Notes under the pieces: generated by a model | The model's input: the letters and a program-made list of their open reading frames with translations, nothing else | The model's database searches: none | What the model was told of the DNA's origin: nothing | Assembly (NCBI RefSeq): GCF_024398035.1 | Contig: NZ_CP073748.1 | Location: 1,959,520-2,023,519 of the forward strand | Direction: 5' to 3' | Source of the DNA: Kordiimonas sp. SCSIO 12603 | GTDB taxonomy: Bacteria > Pseudomonadota > Alphaproteobacteria > Sphingomonadales > Kordiimonadaceae | DNA length: 64,000 bases | Part shown: piece by piece, positions 7,831 through 17,209 of the stretch | How the letters are laid out: every line of letters begins with the position of its first letter | Numbering within the stretch: the stretch's first letter is position 1 | Position numbers and translations under genes: made by a program

Positions 7831-9210
7831 ATGACCGCACATACTTTTCATTCAACTGTTCTTCGTGAATATGATATTCGTGGCATTGTTGGAGAAACCA
7901 TCAGCACAGCTGATGCAAATGCCCTCGGCAAGGCATACGGTACGCAGGTTAAGCGTGAAGGTGGTAAAACAGTTTGTGTTGGTTTTGACGGTCGTGTTTC
8001 TTCGCCAGACCTTTCAACTGCCTTGATGGAAGGGATCGCCAGTACAGGCGTGAATGTTCTCAATGTTGGCCTAGGCGGCACACCAATGCTGTATTATTCG
8101 GTTTTTGAGCTGGATACTGATGGCGGCATTATGGTGACAGGTTCCCATAACCCACCAAATTATAATGGTTTTAAAATCATGAAGGGCAAGAAGCCTTGCT
8201 TTGGTGAGGCTATTCAAAGCCTGGGGCAAACAGCTGCGGACGGTGATTTTGAGACTGGAACGGGTACCATTGAAGAAGTTGATATCTTTGACCGCTATAT
8301 TGACCGCCTGATGCGCGACGTAGATATGCAAGAATTCAAAGTTGCATGGGACCCTGCGAATGGCTCAGCAGGCCCTGCGGTGGAGGCGCTCGTAAAGCGC
8401 CTGCCTGGTGAGCATATTGTGATCAACGCAGATGTGGATGGCACATTCCCTAATCACCATGCGGATCCAACTGTTGAGAAGAACCTGCAGCAGTTGAAAG
8501 ATGTTGTTGCAGCTGAAGGCTGTGATATGGGGCTTTCCTTTGATGGCGACGGTGACCGTATTGGTGCCGTAGATAGCCAAGGTCGTGTTGTATGGGGTGA
8601 TCAGATGCTCGCTGTGATGGCTGGTGATCTGCTTAGAGAAATTCCGGGTGCACCAATCATTGCTGATGTTAAAGCGAGTCAGGCACTGTTTGACCGTATC
8701 GCGGAACTTGGTGGTGAACCAGTTATGTGGAAAACAGGGCATTCGCTGATTAAATCGAAAATGGTGGAGCTTGAAGCGCCACTTGCAGGTGAAATGTCAG
8801 GCCATATTTTCTATAAACATAAATTCTATGGTCATGATGATGCCATATACGCTGGCATTCGTTTCCTGAATGCAGTTTCAAAGCAGGGCGGTGATCTTGA
8901 TGCCCTTAAGGATGGTTTGCCTGCCGCTATTAACACACCAGAACTTCGATTTGACTGTGATGAAACTCGTAAGTTTGAAGTGGTAAAAGAAGTTAAAGCG
9001 CGGCTTGAAGAAGCTGGTGCTAATATGTCTACAGTGGACGGTGTACGCGTGCAGACTGAAGATGGCTGGTGGCTCCTGAGGGCTTCTAATACACAAGCTG
9101 TGCTTGTGGCGCGCTGTGAAGCATCATCAGAAGAAGGATTAGAGCGTTTGAAGGTTGCCCTTGTCGGCGCTCTAGAGGCTTCTGGTGTAGCTGCGCCAAC
9201 AGACCTGTAG
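7831..9210 (+). CDS. manB: Phosphomannomutase/phosphoglucomutase
   Basis: 459 residues, the usual length for alpha-D-phosphohexomutases. The phosphoserine is S105 in TGSHNPPNYNG, the Mg2+ loop is DGDGDR at about 238-243, the sugar-recognition loop is GEMSGH near 320, and the C-terminal phosphate-binding part holds RASNTQAVLVAR. The enzyme interconverts hexose-6-phosphate and hexose-1-phosphate for nucleotide sugars of LPS and exopolysaccharide. It starts with the N-terminal REYDIRG motif typical of the AlgC/ManB type. Single gene; no sugar operon next to it. Confidence 0.94.
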   Translation: MTAHTFHSTVLREYDIRGIVGETISTADANALGKAYGTQVKREGGKTVCVGFDGRVSSPDLSTALMEGIASTGVNVLNVGLGGTPMLYYSVFELDTDGGIMVTGSHNPPNYNGFKIMKGKKPCFGEAIQSLGQTAADGDFETGTGTIEEVDIFDRYIDRLMRDVDMQEFKVAWDPANGSAGPAVEALVKRLPGEHIVINADVDGTFPNHHADPTVEKNLQQLKDVVAAEGCDMGLSFDGDGDRIGAVDSQGRVVWGDQMLAVMAGDLLREIPGAPIIADVKASQALFDRIAELGGEPVMWKTGHSLIKSKMVELEAPLAGEMSGHIFYKHKFYGHDDAIYAGIRFLNAVSKQGGDLDALKDGLPAAINTPELRFDCDETRKFEVVKEVKARLEEAGANMSTVDGVRVQTEDGWWLLRASNTQAVLVARCEASSEEGLERLKVALVGALEASGVAAPTDL

Positions 9211-9236
9211 AAAAAAATCAGAATTCACGACATGTT

Positions 9237-9278
9237 TACCCTTTTAATGGACACTTTAAGCGTTACATTAAAAGGGTA
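9237..9278 (+). repeat. 13-bp perfect inverted repeat in the clpS leader
   Basis: Left arm TACCCTTTTAATG (9237-9249) and right arm CATTAAAAGGGTA (9266-9278) are perfectly complementary around a 16-base loop. The right arm ends about seven bases before the clpS ribosome-binding site. No T-run follows, so it is not a standard terminator for the upstream mutase gene; an operator or a leader RNA hairpin affecting clpS are both possible. Confidence 0.6.
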
Positions 9279-9298
9279 ACAGTTTCGGAGGACGGTTC

Positions 9299-9634
9299 TT
9301 GTCTGATAAGGATAAAGATCAAGGAAATAATGAAAATGGCTCAGGCACTGGCCTGCTGACCAAGCCAGAAACGAAAACCAAAAAACCATCAATGTATAAA
9401 GTTATTTTGCTTAATGATGATTATACGCCGATGGAATTTGTTGTGCATATCTTGCAGCGTTTTTTCCGTATGACCATGGAACAGGCAACAGACGTTATGT
9501 TGCAGGTTCATCAGAAAGGCGTCGGAATTTGTGGTATATTTACCTATGAGGTTGCTGAAACCAAGGTAAACCAGGTTCTGGCGTTTGCTAAACAGCATGA
9601 ACACCCTTTGCAGTGTACGCTGGAAAAGGAATAA
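9299..9634 (+). CDS. clpS: ATP-dependent Clp protease adaptor ClpS
   Basis: 111 residues, TTG start eight bases after CGGAGG. ClpS binds N-degrons (Leu, Phe, Tyr, Trp ends) and hands them to ClpAP. After a flexible polar N-terminus of about 30 residues the core contains the substrate-pocket segment [19 protein letters not shown] and the conserved end with PLQCTLE. It precedes clpA by 57 bases, the standard adaptor-unfoldase order. The rare start codon and an inverted repeat in the leader hint at limited or regulated translation. Confidence 0.96.
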   Translation: MSDKDKDQGNNENGSGTGLLTKPETKTKKPSMYKVILLNDDYTPMEFVVHILQRFFRMTMEQATDVMLQVHQKGVGICGIFTYEVAETKVNQVLAFAKQHEHPLQCTLEKE

Positions 9635-9691
9635 CTATTCGCTCAGAAAATAGCTGCGAATAGATTTATGACCGACTAAGGATTTTTTATA

Positions 9692-12061
9692 GTGCCAAGT
9701 TTTTCACCACATCTGGAAGATACGCTCCATAGAGCGCTTAAAGAAGCTAATGATCGCAAGCATGAATATGCAACGCTTGAGCATCTTCTTTATTCTCTTC
9801 TTGATGATCCAGATGCAGTGGCAGTGTTGAGAGCATGCGGTGTAGATATCGATACATTGCGCGAACAGTTAATTGATTACCTTGATGAAGAAATGAATAG
9901 CCTGAAGGTAGAAACCGATGGGCTTGAAGCAACGCCAACAGCTGGTTTCCAGCGTGTTGTGCAGCGTGCGCTTCTTCATGTTCAATCTTCCGGCCGGGAA
10001 GAGATGACAGGAGCCAATCTTTTGGTGGCGCTTTTCTCTGAACGTGAAAGCTATGCTGTTTTCTTCCTCCAAAGCCAGGATATGACACGGCTTGATGCTG
10101 TAAGCTATATTTCGCACGGCATCGCAAAAGTACCGGGCTTTGATGAAGAGCGTTCCCCTAATGGCGTGGATGATGATATTGAAAATGTAGCTTCAGAAGC
10201 CGCTGATGCAGGTGAAGCTGCGCAGAAAAAACAGCAGGAAACAGCGCTTGGTGCTTACTGCGTAAACCTGAATGAAAAAGCTAAAGATGGTAAGATCGAT
10301 CCGCTGATCGGTCGTGGGTCGGAGCTAGAGCGTGCTGTGCAAATTCTCTGCCGCCGTTCGAAGAACAACCCATTGCTTGTTGGTGATCCAGGCGTTGGTA
10401 AGACAGCAATCGCTGAAGGCCTTGCTCGTCGTATTGTTGAGGGCGAGGTCCCCGGTGTACTTGATAATGCTGTTATTTTTGCACTAGATATGGGAGCGCT
10501 GCTTGCGGGTACTCGCTACCGCGGTGATTTTGAAGAACGCTTGAAATCTGTGGTGAAGGAACTGGAAGCCAAGGAAGGCGCGGTTCTGTTTATTGATGAA
10601 ATTCATACCGTGATTGGCGCAGGCGCTACGTCTGGTGGCGCAATGGATGCATCAAATCTGCTTAAGCCCGCGTTGGCGAATGGCAGCATTCGCTGTATGG
10701 GGTCTACGACCTACAAAGAGTTCCGTAGCCATTTTGAAAAAGACCGAGCTTTGTTGCGCCGTTTCCAAAAGATCGATGTGAATGAGCCGTCTGTTGATGA
10801 TGCGATTAAAATTTTGAAGGGCTTGAAGCCTTACTATGAAGAACATCACAGTGTTCGCTATACGGCGGATGCTATTAAAACTGCGGTAGAGCTCGCAGAC
10901 CGTTACATCTCTGATCGTAAACTGCCTGATAAGGCGATTGATGTAATTGATGAAACGGGCGCTGCTCAGATGTTGTTGCCGCCGTCACGCCGGAAGAAAA
11001 CTATTGGTGTGAAGGATGTGGAAGCAGTTATTGCAACAATTGCTCGCATTCCGCCGAAATCGGTATCACGCGATGAAAGCCGTGTGATGCAAACGCTTGA
11101 GAAAGATCTGAAGCGTGTCGTATTTGGCCAGAATAGCGCAATTGAAGCACTTTCCGCAGCTATTAAGCTTTCTCGTGCAGGCCTGCGAGAACCGAATAAA
11201 CCAATTGGCTCTTATTTATTCAGCGGCCCCACAGGTGTTGGTAAAACGGAAGTTGCTCGTCAGCTTGCAAGCCTGCTTGGTGTGGAATTACACCGCTTTG
11301 ATATGTCTGAATATATGGAGCGACATTCCGTTTCGCGCCTTATTGGTGCGCCTCCAGGTTATGTTGGGTTTGACCAAGGTGGTTTGTTGACTGATGCCGT
11401 AGACCAACATCCGCACTGTGTGCTTTTGCTGGATGAGATTGAAAAAGCGCATCCTGATCTCTTTAATGTGCTCCTGCAGGTTATGGATAACGGAACACTT
11501 ACCGATCATAACGGTAAGAAGATTGATTTCCGTAATGTTATCATCATCATGACCACAAATGCCGGTGCCCGTGAGCTCAGCAAAAATAGCATTGGCTTTG
11601 GCCGTGATACGGATGATACGGCAAGTGATGAAGCTATTAAACAGACATTCAGCCCTGAATTCCGTAACCGTTTGGATAGTGTCGTACCGTTTGGCTTCCT
11701 GCCGCCAGAAGTGGTTGCTCGTGTTGTAGAGAAGTTTGTACTGCAGCTTGAAATCCAGCTTGCTGACCGCAATGTTGAACTTTCTCTTACAGAAGAAGCG
11801 AAAAACTGGTTGGCGGAAAAAGGTTACGACAAGCTTTATGGTGCTCGTCCGCTTTCCCGCGTTATTCAGGACAATATCAAGAAGCCGCTCGCCGATGAAC
11901 TGCTGTTTGGCAAGCTTGCAAAGGGTGGCGAAGTGGTTGTGAAGCTGAAAGATGATGAACTGACGTTTGAAATCATTCCACATGTGACAGCCGCACAGAA
12001 GAATGCTACTGGCCCGTCAGCAGGCGGCAAGGAAGAGCGCACACCTGAGCCGGTAAAATAA
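9692..12061 (+). CDS. clpA: ATP-dependent Clp protease ATP-binding subunit ClpA
   Basis: 789 residues, GTG start. AAA+ unfoldase that feeds proteins into ClpP. An N-terminal double Clp_N repeat (about 1-145) is followed by an acidic linker, AAA domain 1 with Walker A GDPGVGKT (231-238) and AAA domain 2 with GPTGVGKT (512-519). It lacks the long coiled-coil M domain of ClpB, which, with clpS next door, fixes the identity. A C-terminal tail rich in Ala, Gly and Pro (last ~25 residues) is longer than in E. coli ClpA (758 residues). Confidence 0.97.
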   Translation: MPSFSPHLEDTLHRALKEANDRKHEYATLEHLLYSLLDDPDAVAVLRACGVDIDTLREQLIDYLDEEMNSLKVETDGLEATPTAGFQRVVQRALLHVQSSGREEMTGANLLVALFSERESYAVFFLQSQDMTRLDAVSYISHGIAKVPGFDEERSPNGVDDDIENVASEAADAGEAAQKKQQETALGAYCVNLNEKAKDGKIDPLIGRGSELERAVQILCRRSKNNPLLVGDPGVGKTAIAEGLARRIVEGEVPGVLDNAVIFALDMGALLAGTRYRGDFEERLKSVVKELEAKEGAVLFIDEIHTVIGAGATSGGAMDASNLLKPALANGSIRCMGSTTYKEFRSHFEKDRALLRRFQKIDVNEPSVDDAIKILKGLKPYYEEHHSVRYTADAIKTAVELADRYISDRKLPDKAIDVIDETGAAQMLLPPSRRKKTIGVKDVEAVIATIARIPPKSVSRDESRVMQTLEKDLKRVVFGQNSAIEALSAAIKLSRAGLREPNKPIGSYLFSGPTGVGKTEVARQLASLLGVELHRFDMSEYMERHSVSRLIGAPPGYVGFDQGGLLTDAVDQHPHCVLLLDEIEKAHPDLFNVLLQVMDNGTLTDHNGKKIDFRNVIIIMTTNAGARELSKNSIGFGRDTDDTASDEAIKQTFSPEFRNRLDSVVPFGFLPPEVVARVVEKFVLQLEIQLADRNVELSLTEEAKNWLAEKGYDKLYGARPLSRVIQDNIKKPLADELLFGKLAKGGEVVVKLKDDELTFEIIPHVTAAQKNATGPSAGGKEERTPEPVK

Positions 12062-12064
12062 TCC

Positions 12065-12595
12065 ATGATTATTGAAACTGAACGTTTAATCCTGCGTCCA
12101 TGGACGCAGGGTGATAAAAAGCCGTTTGCTGCGATGAATGCAGACCCTGAAGTGATGCGTTTTTTCCCAAGTACGGTAGGTGAAGAGCAATCGAACGCTG
12201 CTGTTGACCGAGCCATTCAACACCAAAAAGATTATAGTTTTTGTTTTTGGGCTGCTGAGTTGAAGGCCGACGGTCAGTTTGCAGGTTTTATTGGCTTACA
12301 GCATGTCCCAGATGCCTTGGAATGCGCGCCAGCGGTGGAAATTGGTTGGCGACTTGCACGCAATACTTGGGGGCAGGGATTAGCACCTGAAGGAGCCCGT
12401 GCCGCGCTTCGCTACGGGTTTAATGTTCTTAAGCTCGACGAAATTGTCTCTCTAGCACCAAAGCTTAATAAACCATCACTTCGTGTGATGGAGAAAATTG
12501 GTATGACAACAGACGCAGTTGATGATTTTGAACATCCACTTCTCTCGGAAGATAGCCCTTTAAGACCCTGTGCTTTATATAGAATTAAGCGCTAA
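12065..12595 (+). CDS. GNAT acetyltransferase, RimJ/RimL-like
   Basis: 176 residues, three bases after clpA and so probably in its transcript. The opening ETERLILRPW and the acetyl-CoA loop region WGQGLAPEGARAAL (here with a Q-x-G-L-A variant of the Q/R-x-x-G-x-G/A motif) are typical of Acetyltransf_3 proteins that acetylate protein N-termini or small amines. The substrate cannot be told. Its stop overlaps the stop of the convergent FemAB-like gene by four bases. Confidence 0.85.
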   Translation: MIIETERLILRPWTQGDKKPFAAMNADPEVMRFFPSTVGEEQSNAAVDRAIQHQKDYSFCFWAAELKADGQFAGFIGLQHVPDALECAPAVEIGWRLARNTWGQGLAPEGARAALRYGFNVLKLDEIVSLAPKLNKPSLRVMEKIGMTTDAVDDFEHPLLSEDSPLRPCALYRIKR

Positions 12596-13737
12596 CCCTT
12601 TTTGAAAGGGGTGTGTTTTGAAAGAATTTTTGCTTCAAACGCAATCTGATGTTTTTCTTGTCTCAGGAAGTTTGCAACGGCGTCTCTGAAGCCTTCATTG
12701 ACAATCCAGTGGGCACTGTATGTTGTTGTAGGAACATATCCTCTTGCAAGCTTATGTTCACCTTGCGCACCCGCTTCGACGGTTTTAAGACGATGTTTGA
12801 TGGCATAGTCTATTGCCTGATAGTAGCAGGCCTCAAAGTGAAGGCAGGGGTGATCTTCTATGCAGCCCCAATAACGGCCATAGAGGGTTCCGCCACCAAT
12901 CAGATTTAGGGCACCTGCAATAGGGTTTCCATCGCGTTCACATAGGAATAAAACAATGCTTTCGGGCATGGTTTCACCGATAGTTTGGAAGAATTCCTTG
13001 TTCAGATAAGGCTGGCCCCATTTTCGAGCGCCTGTATCCAAGTAGAATTCAAAAAAAGCATCCCAATGTGCGTCCGTAATATCAGCTCCCTGAAGCCAAC
13101 GAATAGTGATGCCATTCTCAGTAGCTGTTCGTCTTTCTTTACGGATTTGCTTTCTTTTTCTTGATGATAGATCTTGTAAGAAATCATCAAAGGTATCGTA
13201 GCCATCATTTTGCCAATGGAATTGTTGAGCGTGCCGTACAAGAAAGCCATTTTCTTCAGCGAGTTTGGCTTCAACATCTTCTATGAAGGTTAAATGGCTT
13301 GATGAAATACTTAATTTTTCTGCCGCGGCAGCAACACCAAGAAGAAGCTGAGATTTGATATGGGCATCATTGTGTTTAACAAGCAGTCGAGGGCCGGTAA
13401 CTGGTGTGAAAGGAATACTGGATTGAAGCTTTGGGTAATATGAACCGCCTGCATTTTCGTAAGCGTTTGCCCAGGCATGGTCGAAAACATATTCGCCGTA
13501 TGAATGTGATTTCACATATAGCGGTACTGCTCCCACCAGAATGCTGTCTTCATCTCTCAGGCACATGTGATAGGGCTGCCACCCTGTTTCAGCGGCTACC
13601 GAACCGGATGTTTCCAGAGCTGCGAGAAAAGCGTGGTTTACAAATGGGTTACTACCCGCGAGTGCGTTCCAATCACGCGCGGGTATTTCGTTAATATCAG
13701 GAATAAGCTCTAGCTTAAGCTCAGTAGCTTTCACCAC
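12592..13737 (-). CDS. FemAB-like N-acyltransferase (DUF482/COG3146 family)
   Basis: 381 residues, GTG start (GTG GTG doublet) after AAGG. The sequence has the features of the COG3146 branch of the GNAT/FemAB superfamily: N-terminal PARDWNAL and NPFVNHAFLAALE, a basic RKRKQIRKERR segment, YGRYWG, and a late HFEACYYQAIDYAI plus EAGAQGEHK. Members are often described as peptidoglycan-biosynthesis-like acyltransferases, but activity is not established. Tail-to-tail with the GNAT gene; the stops overlap by four bases. It lies 9 bases after the glycerophosphodiesterase gene on the same strand. Confidence 0.85.
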   Translation of the reverse strand: MVKATELKLELIPDINEIPARDWNALAGSNPFVNHAFLAALETSGSVAAETGWQPYHMCLRDEDSILVGAVPLYVKSHSYGEYVFDHAWANAYENAGGSYYPKLQSSIPFTPVTGPRLLVKHNDAHIKSQLLLGVAAAAEKLSISSSHLTFIEDVEAKLAEENGFLVRHAQQFHWQNDGYDTFDDFLQDLSSRKRKQIRKERRTATENGITIRWLQGADITDAHWDAFFEFYLDTGARKWGQPYLNKEFFQTIGETMPESIVLFLCERDGNPIAGALNLIGGGTLYGRYWGCIEDHPCLHFEACYYQAIDYAIKHRLKTVEAGAQGEHKLARGYVPTTTYSAHWIVNEGFRDAVANFLRQEKHQIAFEAKILSKHTPFKKG

Positions 13738-13746
13738 TTTAGAACC

Positions 13747-14502
13747 TTATGATTGATCACCAATAACAGCAGGAGCTTCAAAAATTAGGGCATCTGCATG
13801 CTCGCGTCCAACTTTTTCCTGCATATCTGTTCTTACGGTCCATGTTAGCAGTGGTTTGCCTGTTTTTCTCCAGCGCTCGCAGGCGCTGTTAGGCATAAGA
13901 TTAATATCGCAGGCGATAAAGTCAGGTTTGGTTTTCCTGAGGACAAATGGCCACATCAGGCGGGCTTTCCAGTTTAGAAGCATTTCTCTGCCAACCACCA
14001 AACCACGAGCATATTTAGGCATATACTGCCTGAACCACCGCACGATGCGAGGGTCAAAGCTCATAACAGCGACTGGGCCAGCATAGCCTTCAAAGCAGTG
14101 GCGTACACCGGCACATACTTTTTGAATATCGTCATGTTCGGGTGATTTGATCTCAATAAAAATTGGGACACGACCATCAACCAGATCTAGCACATCGGCA
14201 AGGCTTGGCATCGGTAGACCCGTTTTTCCGACTGTATATTTTTTCAGTTGCTGGAAACCCCACTGATCAACAGAGCCTTTACCTTCTGTCAAACGTTCCA
14301 AGGTGGCGTCATGAAAAACCACTACGATATTGTCAACGGTGGCTCTGACATCTATTTCAACTGCGTATCCTGCTTCAACAGCGGCCTGAACCGCAGCCAA
14401 AGAGTTTTCTTCTCGTTCACTCCCCGTGGTAAACAAACCACGGTGGGTAATATCGAGATCGGTTATCCAAGGAAAACTTCGCTTAGGAGCTTTTGCTGCC
14501 AT
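13747..14502 (-). CDS. ugpQ: Glycerophosphodiester phosphodiesterase
   Basis: 251 residues, ATG after AGCAGGATTT. A GDPD TIM barrel that splits glycerophosphodiesters into glycerol-3-phosphate and an alcohol. Catalytic and metal residues are visible: H20-R21, E32, E49 and D51, H64 in FHDATLERLT, and the later FIEIKSPE. No signal peptide, so the cytosolic UgpQ type is favoured over secreted GlpQ. It sits between ridA and the acyltransferase gene with 8-9 base gaps, suggesting a three-gene operon. The symbol is by type only; no ugp transporter is nearby. Confidence 0.9.
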   Translation of the reverse strand: MAAKAPKRSFPWITDLDITHRGLFTTGSEREENSLAAVQAAVEAGYAVEIDVRATVDNIVVVFHDATLERLTEGKGSVDQWGFQQLKKYTVGKTGLPMPSLADVLDLVDGRVPIFIEIKSPEHDDIQKVCAGVRHCFEGYAGPVAVMSFDPRIVRWFRQYMPKYARGLVVGREMLLNWKARLMWPFVLRKTKPDFIACDINLMPNSACERWRKTGKPLLTWTVRTDMQEKVGREHADALIFEAPAVIGDQS

Positions 14503-14510
14503 AAATCCTG

Positions 14511-14972
14511 CTATTCAATTTCAACAAGTGCATCAATTTCTACTGGAACATTCAGGGGCAGGGCGTTTGTGCCAACCGCTGAACGGCTATGACGACCCTT
14601 ATCACCAAATACTGCTACCATTAGATCACTGGCTGCATTGATTACTTTTGGCTGATTGCCAAAACCGTCAACGCAGTTCACGAAACCCCCAAGTTTAACA
14701 ATACGCTTAACACGGTTTAGATCACCGTTCGTGGCTGCTTTCAGTTGTGCAATAATGTTCAGGCCACATAATTTTGCGGCGGCACACGCATCTTCTTCTG
14801 AAACTGTATCACCCACTTTTCCTTCAAAAGCGAGTTTGCCGTCCTGCATTGGAATTTGGCCTGAAACACTTACTAAGTTACCAGTAACAATAAATGGTAA
14901 GTAATTTGCCACCGGAGCCACAGGCGTTGGAATATCAATACCAAGTTCTTTTAGATTTGCTTCAACACTCAT
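14511..14972 (-). CDS. RidA-family protein
   Basis: 153 residues from the ATG at 14972, which has GGAGTTTAATC in front; a longer frame starting further upstream adds a non-homologous 25 residues. Rid/YjgF/UK114 proteins form trimers; RidA proper hydrolyses reactive imines and enamines made by PLP enzymes. Seen here: LVSVSGQIP, and the C-terminal HSRSAVGTNALPLNVPVEI, which carries the arginine and the barrel-lid segment of this subfamily. First gene of a probable ridA-GDPD-acyltransferase operon. Confidence 0.9.
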   Translation of the reverse strand: MSVEANLKELGIDIPTPVAPVANYLPFIVTGNLVSVSGQIPMQDGKLAFEGKVGDTVSEEDACAAAKLCGLNIIAQLKAATNGDLNRVKRIVKLGGFVNCVDGFGNQPKVINAASDLMVAVFGDKGRHSRSAVGTNALPLNVPVEIDALVEIE

Positions 14973-15048
14973 GATTAAACTCCAAAACAGATCGATTAAT
15001 AATTTGGTAACTATATTAGATATTGCCGTACAAATGTCTACAGACAAT

Positions 15049-15079
15049 AAAAAAGGAGCTTCAAACAGAAGCCCCTTTT
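15049..15079 (-). terminator. Rho-independent terminator of the diguanylate cyclase gene
   Basis: An 11-bp stem (one G-U pair in the minus-strand RNA) with a 5-base loop, followed on the minus strand by six T. It lies 25 bases after the stop of the GGDEF gene. Confidence 0.8.
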
Positions 15080-15103
15080 GTGTGAACAGATGAGGTTAAT
15101 CTT

Positions 15104-15808
15104 TTATGCCGTGCGCAGGTGTTTCCCGCGGCGGGTTTGTTTGTCGTTATACATTGCCATATCAGCGGCTTCTATAAGTTCTGCCGGATCAGTGGCGCCA
15201 TTGAATGGTTGAATGCCAAGGGAGCATTTTGCCGGGATTTTTGTATCGGCGAATTCGATGGTGAGTTCATTTACGGCGCGTTGGATTGCCCTAAGGCGCT
15301 TGCGACCTTGATCTTCCGAACAGCGTGTTAGGATGATCGCGAATTCATCACCTGAAATTCTGGCTACAATATCTACCGGGCGAATTAGTTTGGTCAGTAA
15401 TTTAGCCACGCGGCGTAGCAGTAGATCACCTGCGCTGTGACCGTATTCGTCGTTGATGGCTTTGAAACCGTCTAGATCAATAAACCCGAGAACACCTGAT
15501 TCACTGTGTCGTGCAGCTGATGAAAGCGCACGGCCAAGTGCAGCGCGAAGGCCTCTGCGGTTAGGAATACCAGTTAGTTCATCGGTTACAGAAAGCTGTT
15601 CTAGATAATTGATACGACTTTCCTGTTCTGCCATACGCTGTTCGGCGGTAGCCGCATAACTTAGAACTTCCGTAATCAATTGCCAGCCATCGCTATCAAA
15701 CTTAACGTTTGCATTGGCGGCATTCTTCATAAGTTTGCCAGCAAGCGTGCTGATATAAGGGTTGATTTCAGCGCGTTCTGACAGTTTTTCTTTTGATTGT
15801 TCAATCAC
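15104..15808 (-). CDS. Diguanylate cyclase (GGDEF domain, SGDEF variant)
   Basis: 234 residues, GTG start with an ideal GAGGAGG five bases upstream. N-terminal ~75 residues are helical and soluble with no known sensory motif; a short heptad region leads into a GGDEF domain (about 78-234). The active-site loop is SGDEF at 152-156, a permitted variant, and the c-di-GMP inhibitory site RPVD (143-146) is intact. DELTGIPNRRGL and DLDGFKAIND are the metal and substrate segments. So it probably makes c-di-GMP with product inhibition. Single gene with its own terminator. Confidence 0.9.
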   Translation of the reverse strand: MIEQSKEKLSERAEINPYISTLAGKLMKNAANANVKFDSDGWQLITEVLSYAATAEQRMAEQESRINYLEQLSVTDELTGIPNRRGLRAALGRALSSAARHSESGVLGFIDLDGFKAINDEYGHSAGDLLLRRVAKLLTKLIRPVDIVARISGDEFAIILTRCSEDQGRKRLRAIQRAVNELTIEFADTKIPAKCSLGIQPFNGATDPAELIEAADMAMYNDKQTRRGKHLRTA

Positions 15809-15888
15809 ACTAACCTCCTCACGGTTCTACACGCTTTTTTATAAGCAAGTGTTATGCCACTGGTGGTTCGGTTTAGTGCCTTGATTAA

Positions 15889-17205
15889 TCAGGACTTTTT
15901 AGTGCTTTTTTTCTGCTGGGAAGATGTTGCCGATTGAAAGTTGCGCCCTTTGGAAATTGCTGCCGTGCCAAATTTGCCTTTAAGCTTATCCATAGCTCGT
16001 TCGGCATTGGTTCGCTTGGTGCGTTCCGGTTCAATCAAATCTGGTTGATCTGCTTCTATCAGGGGCCGGAAATGACTCATCCCGATACCAATAAGCCGAT
16101 ATGGAGTTCCATCGATTAAAGGCTTTAAAAGGCTTTGGCTCACTTCAAAGATTGTTCCAGCCATTTGAGTGGGTGCGTCTAAGGTGCGGGAGCGTGTGAT
16201 AATGCGGTGCATGCTGGTTTTCAGTTTGAGTGTAACGGTAGAACCCGCCAGTTCTTTCCGTTTCAGATCACTTGATACTGTTTCACTGATATCCCAGAGT
16301 TTTTCTTCAAGGGAGGGGTAGTCTGCCAGATCTCTGCTGAGTGTGCGTTCTGCAGATACACTCTTAGCACCGCTTTGTGGCTGAACTTTTCGATTATCAA
16401 GGCCGCGCGATAGATTATAGAGCCGCATCCCCGTTTCTCCGTACCGACGGGCAAGAGAGCTTTGGCTCTGCTCTTGTAATTGGCAAATGTGGGTGAAACC
16501 ATCTTTGGCTAAGTTTTTAGCCGACTGCTTTCCAATACCGTAGATCGCGGTTATCGGTAGTTTTCCGAGAAGTTCCTCTTTTTCACTATCCCCTATAACA
16601 GTAAATCCGCGAGGTTTATCCATATCAGATGCTAGTTTGGCGAGGAATTTATTGGGGGCTAGCCCCACCGAAACTGTAATCCCGATTTCTTTTTCAATTT
16701 CGTTGGCAAACTTGGCGAGAAGCACAGCCGGTTTTGCCCCGTGTAGTTTTTCAGTGCCTGTAAGATCAAGGAATGCTTCATCAATGGAAAGCGGTTCAAC
16801 AAGCGGTGTAAGTTCTTTCATTTTCTCACGAATTTGCCTGCCTACCTCGCCGTAGCGTTTCATCCGTGGGCTTACAAAAAGCGCGTCAGGGCATAATTTT
16901 TTAGCTTTGTAGATTGGCATAGCGGAACGAACGCCAGACATACGGGCAATATAGCATGCTGTTGAAACTACCCCCCGGTTTGAACTGCCGCCAATGATAA
17001 GGGGTTTGGTTGCATATTCAGGGTTATCGCGTTTTTCGACAGACGCATAAAATGCATCACAATCTATATGAGCTATACTGAGATCCAGTAATTCGGCATG
17101 TGAGATGATACGAGTTTTCTTACAGGCAGGGCAATGCCCTTTGCCTTCAAAAGTATGAAGGCAACTACGACATAAACTGAAAATGGTTTCTTCAGAATCA
17201 GTCAT
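15889..17205 (-). CDS. dinB: DNA polymerase IV with N-terminal zinc-finger extension
   Basis: 438 residues when started at the ATG at 17205, four bases after the sugar-kinase stop; a longer frame would run back into that gene. Y-family translesion polymerase. Before the polymerase domain there is a C4 motif (C12-x2-C15, C25-x2-C28) of the kind seen in one group of alphaproteobacterial DinB. Palm residues: D48 and D50 in AHIDCDAFYASVE and the SIDEAFLD motif. The fingers, thumb and little-finger regions follow. The C-terminus is Lys/Ser-rich and I see no clear clamp-binding motif at the very end. Last gene of the DUF3572-HAD-kinase-dinB run. Confidence 0.93.
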   Translation of the reverse strand: MTDSEETIFSLCRSCLHTFEGKGHCPACKKTRIISHAELLDLSIAHIDCDAFYASVEKRDNPEYATKPLIIGGSSNRGVVSTACYIARMSGVRSAMPIYKAKKLCPDALFVSPRMKRYGEVGRQIREKMKELTPLVEPLSIDEAFLDLTGTEKLHGAKPAVLLAKFANEIEKEIGITVSVGLAPNKFLAKLASDMDKPRGFTVIGDSEKEELLGKLPITAIYGIGKQSAKNLAKDGFTHICQLQEQSQSSLARRYGETGMRLYNLSRGLDNRKVQPQSGAKSVSAERTLSRDLADYPSLEEKLWDISETVSSDLKRKELAGSTVTLKLKTSMHRIITRSRTLDAPTQMAGTIFEVSQSLLKPLIDGTPYRLIGIGMSHFRPLIEADQPDLIEPERTKRTNAERAMDKLKGKFGTAAISKGRNFQSATSSQQKKSTKKS

Positions 17206-17209
17206 AAGG

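Noticed and set aside
11288-11983. 231-codon open frame antisense to clpA
   Set aside because: Same reason: no protein features, fully inside clpA, which is complete and conserved.
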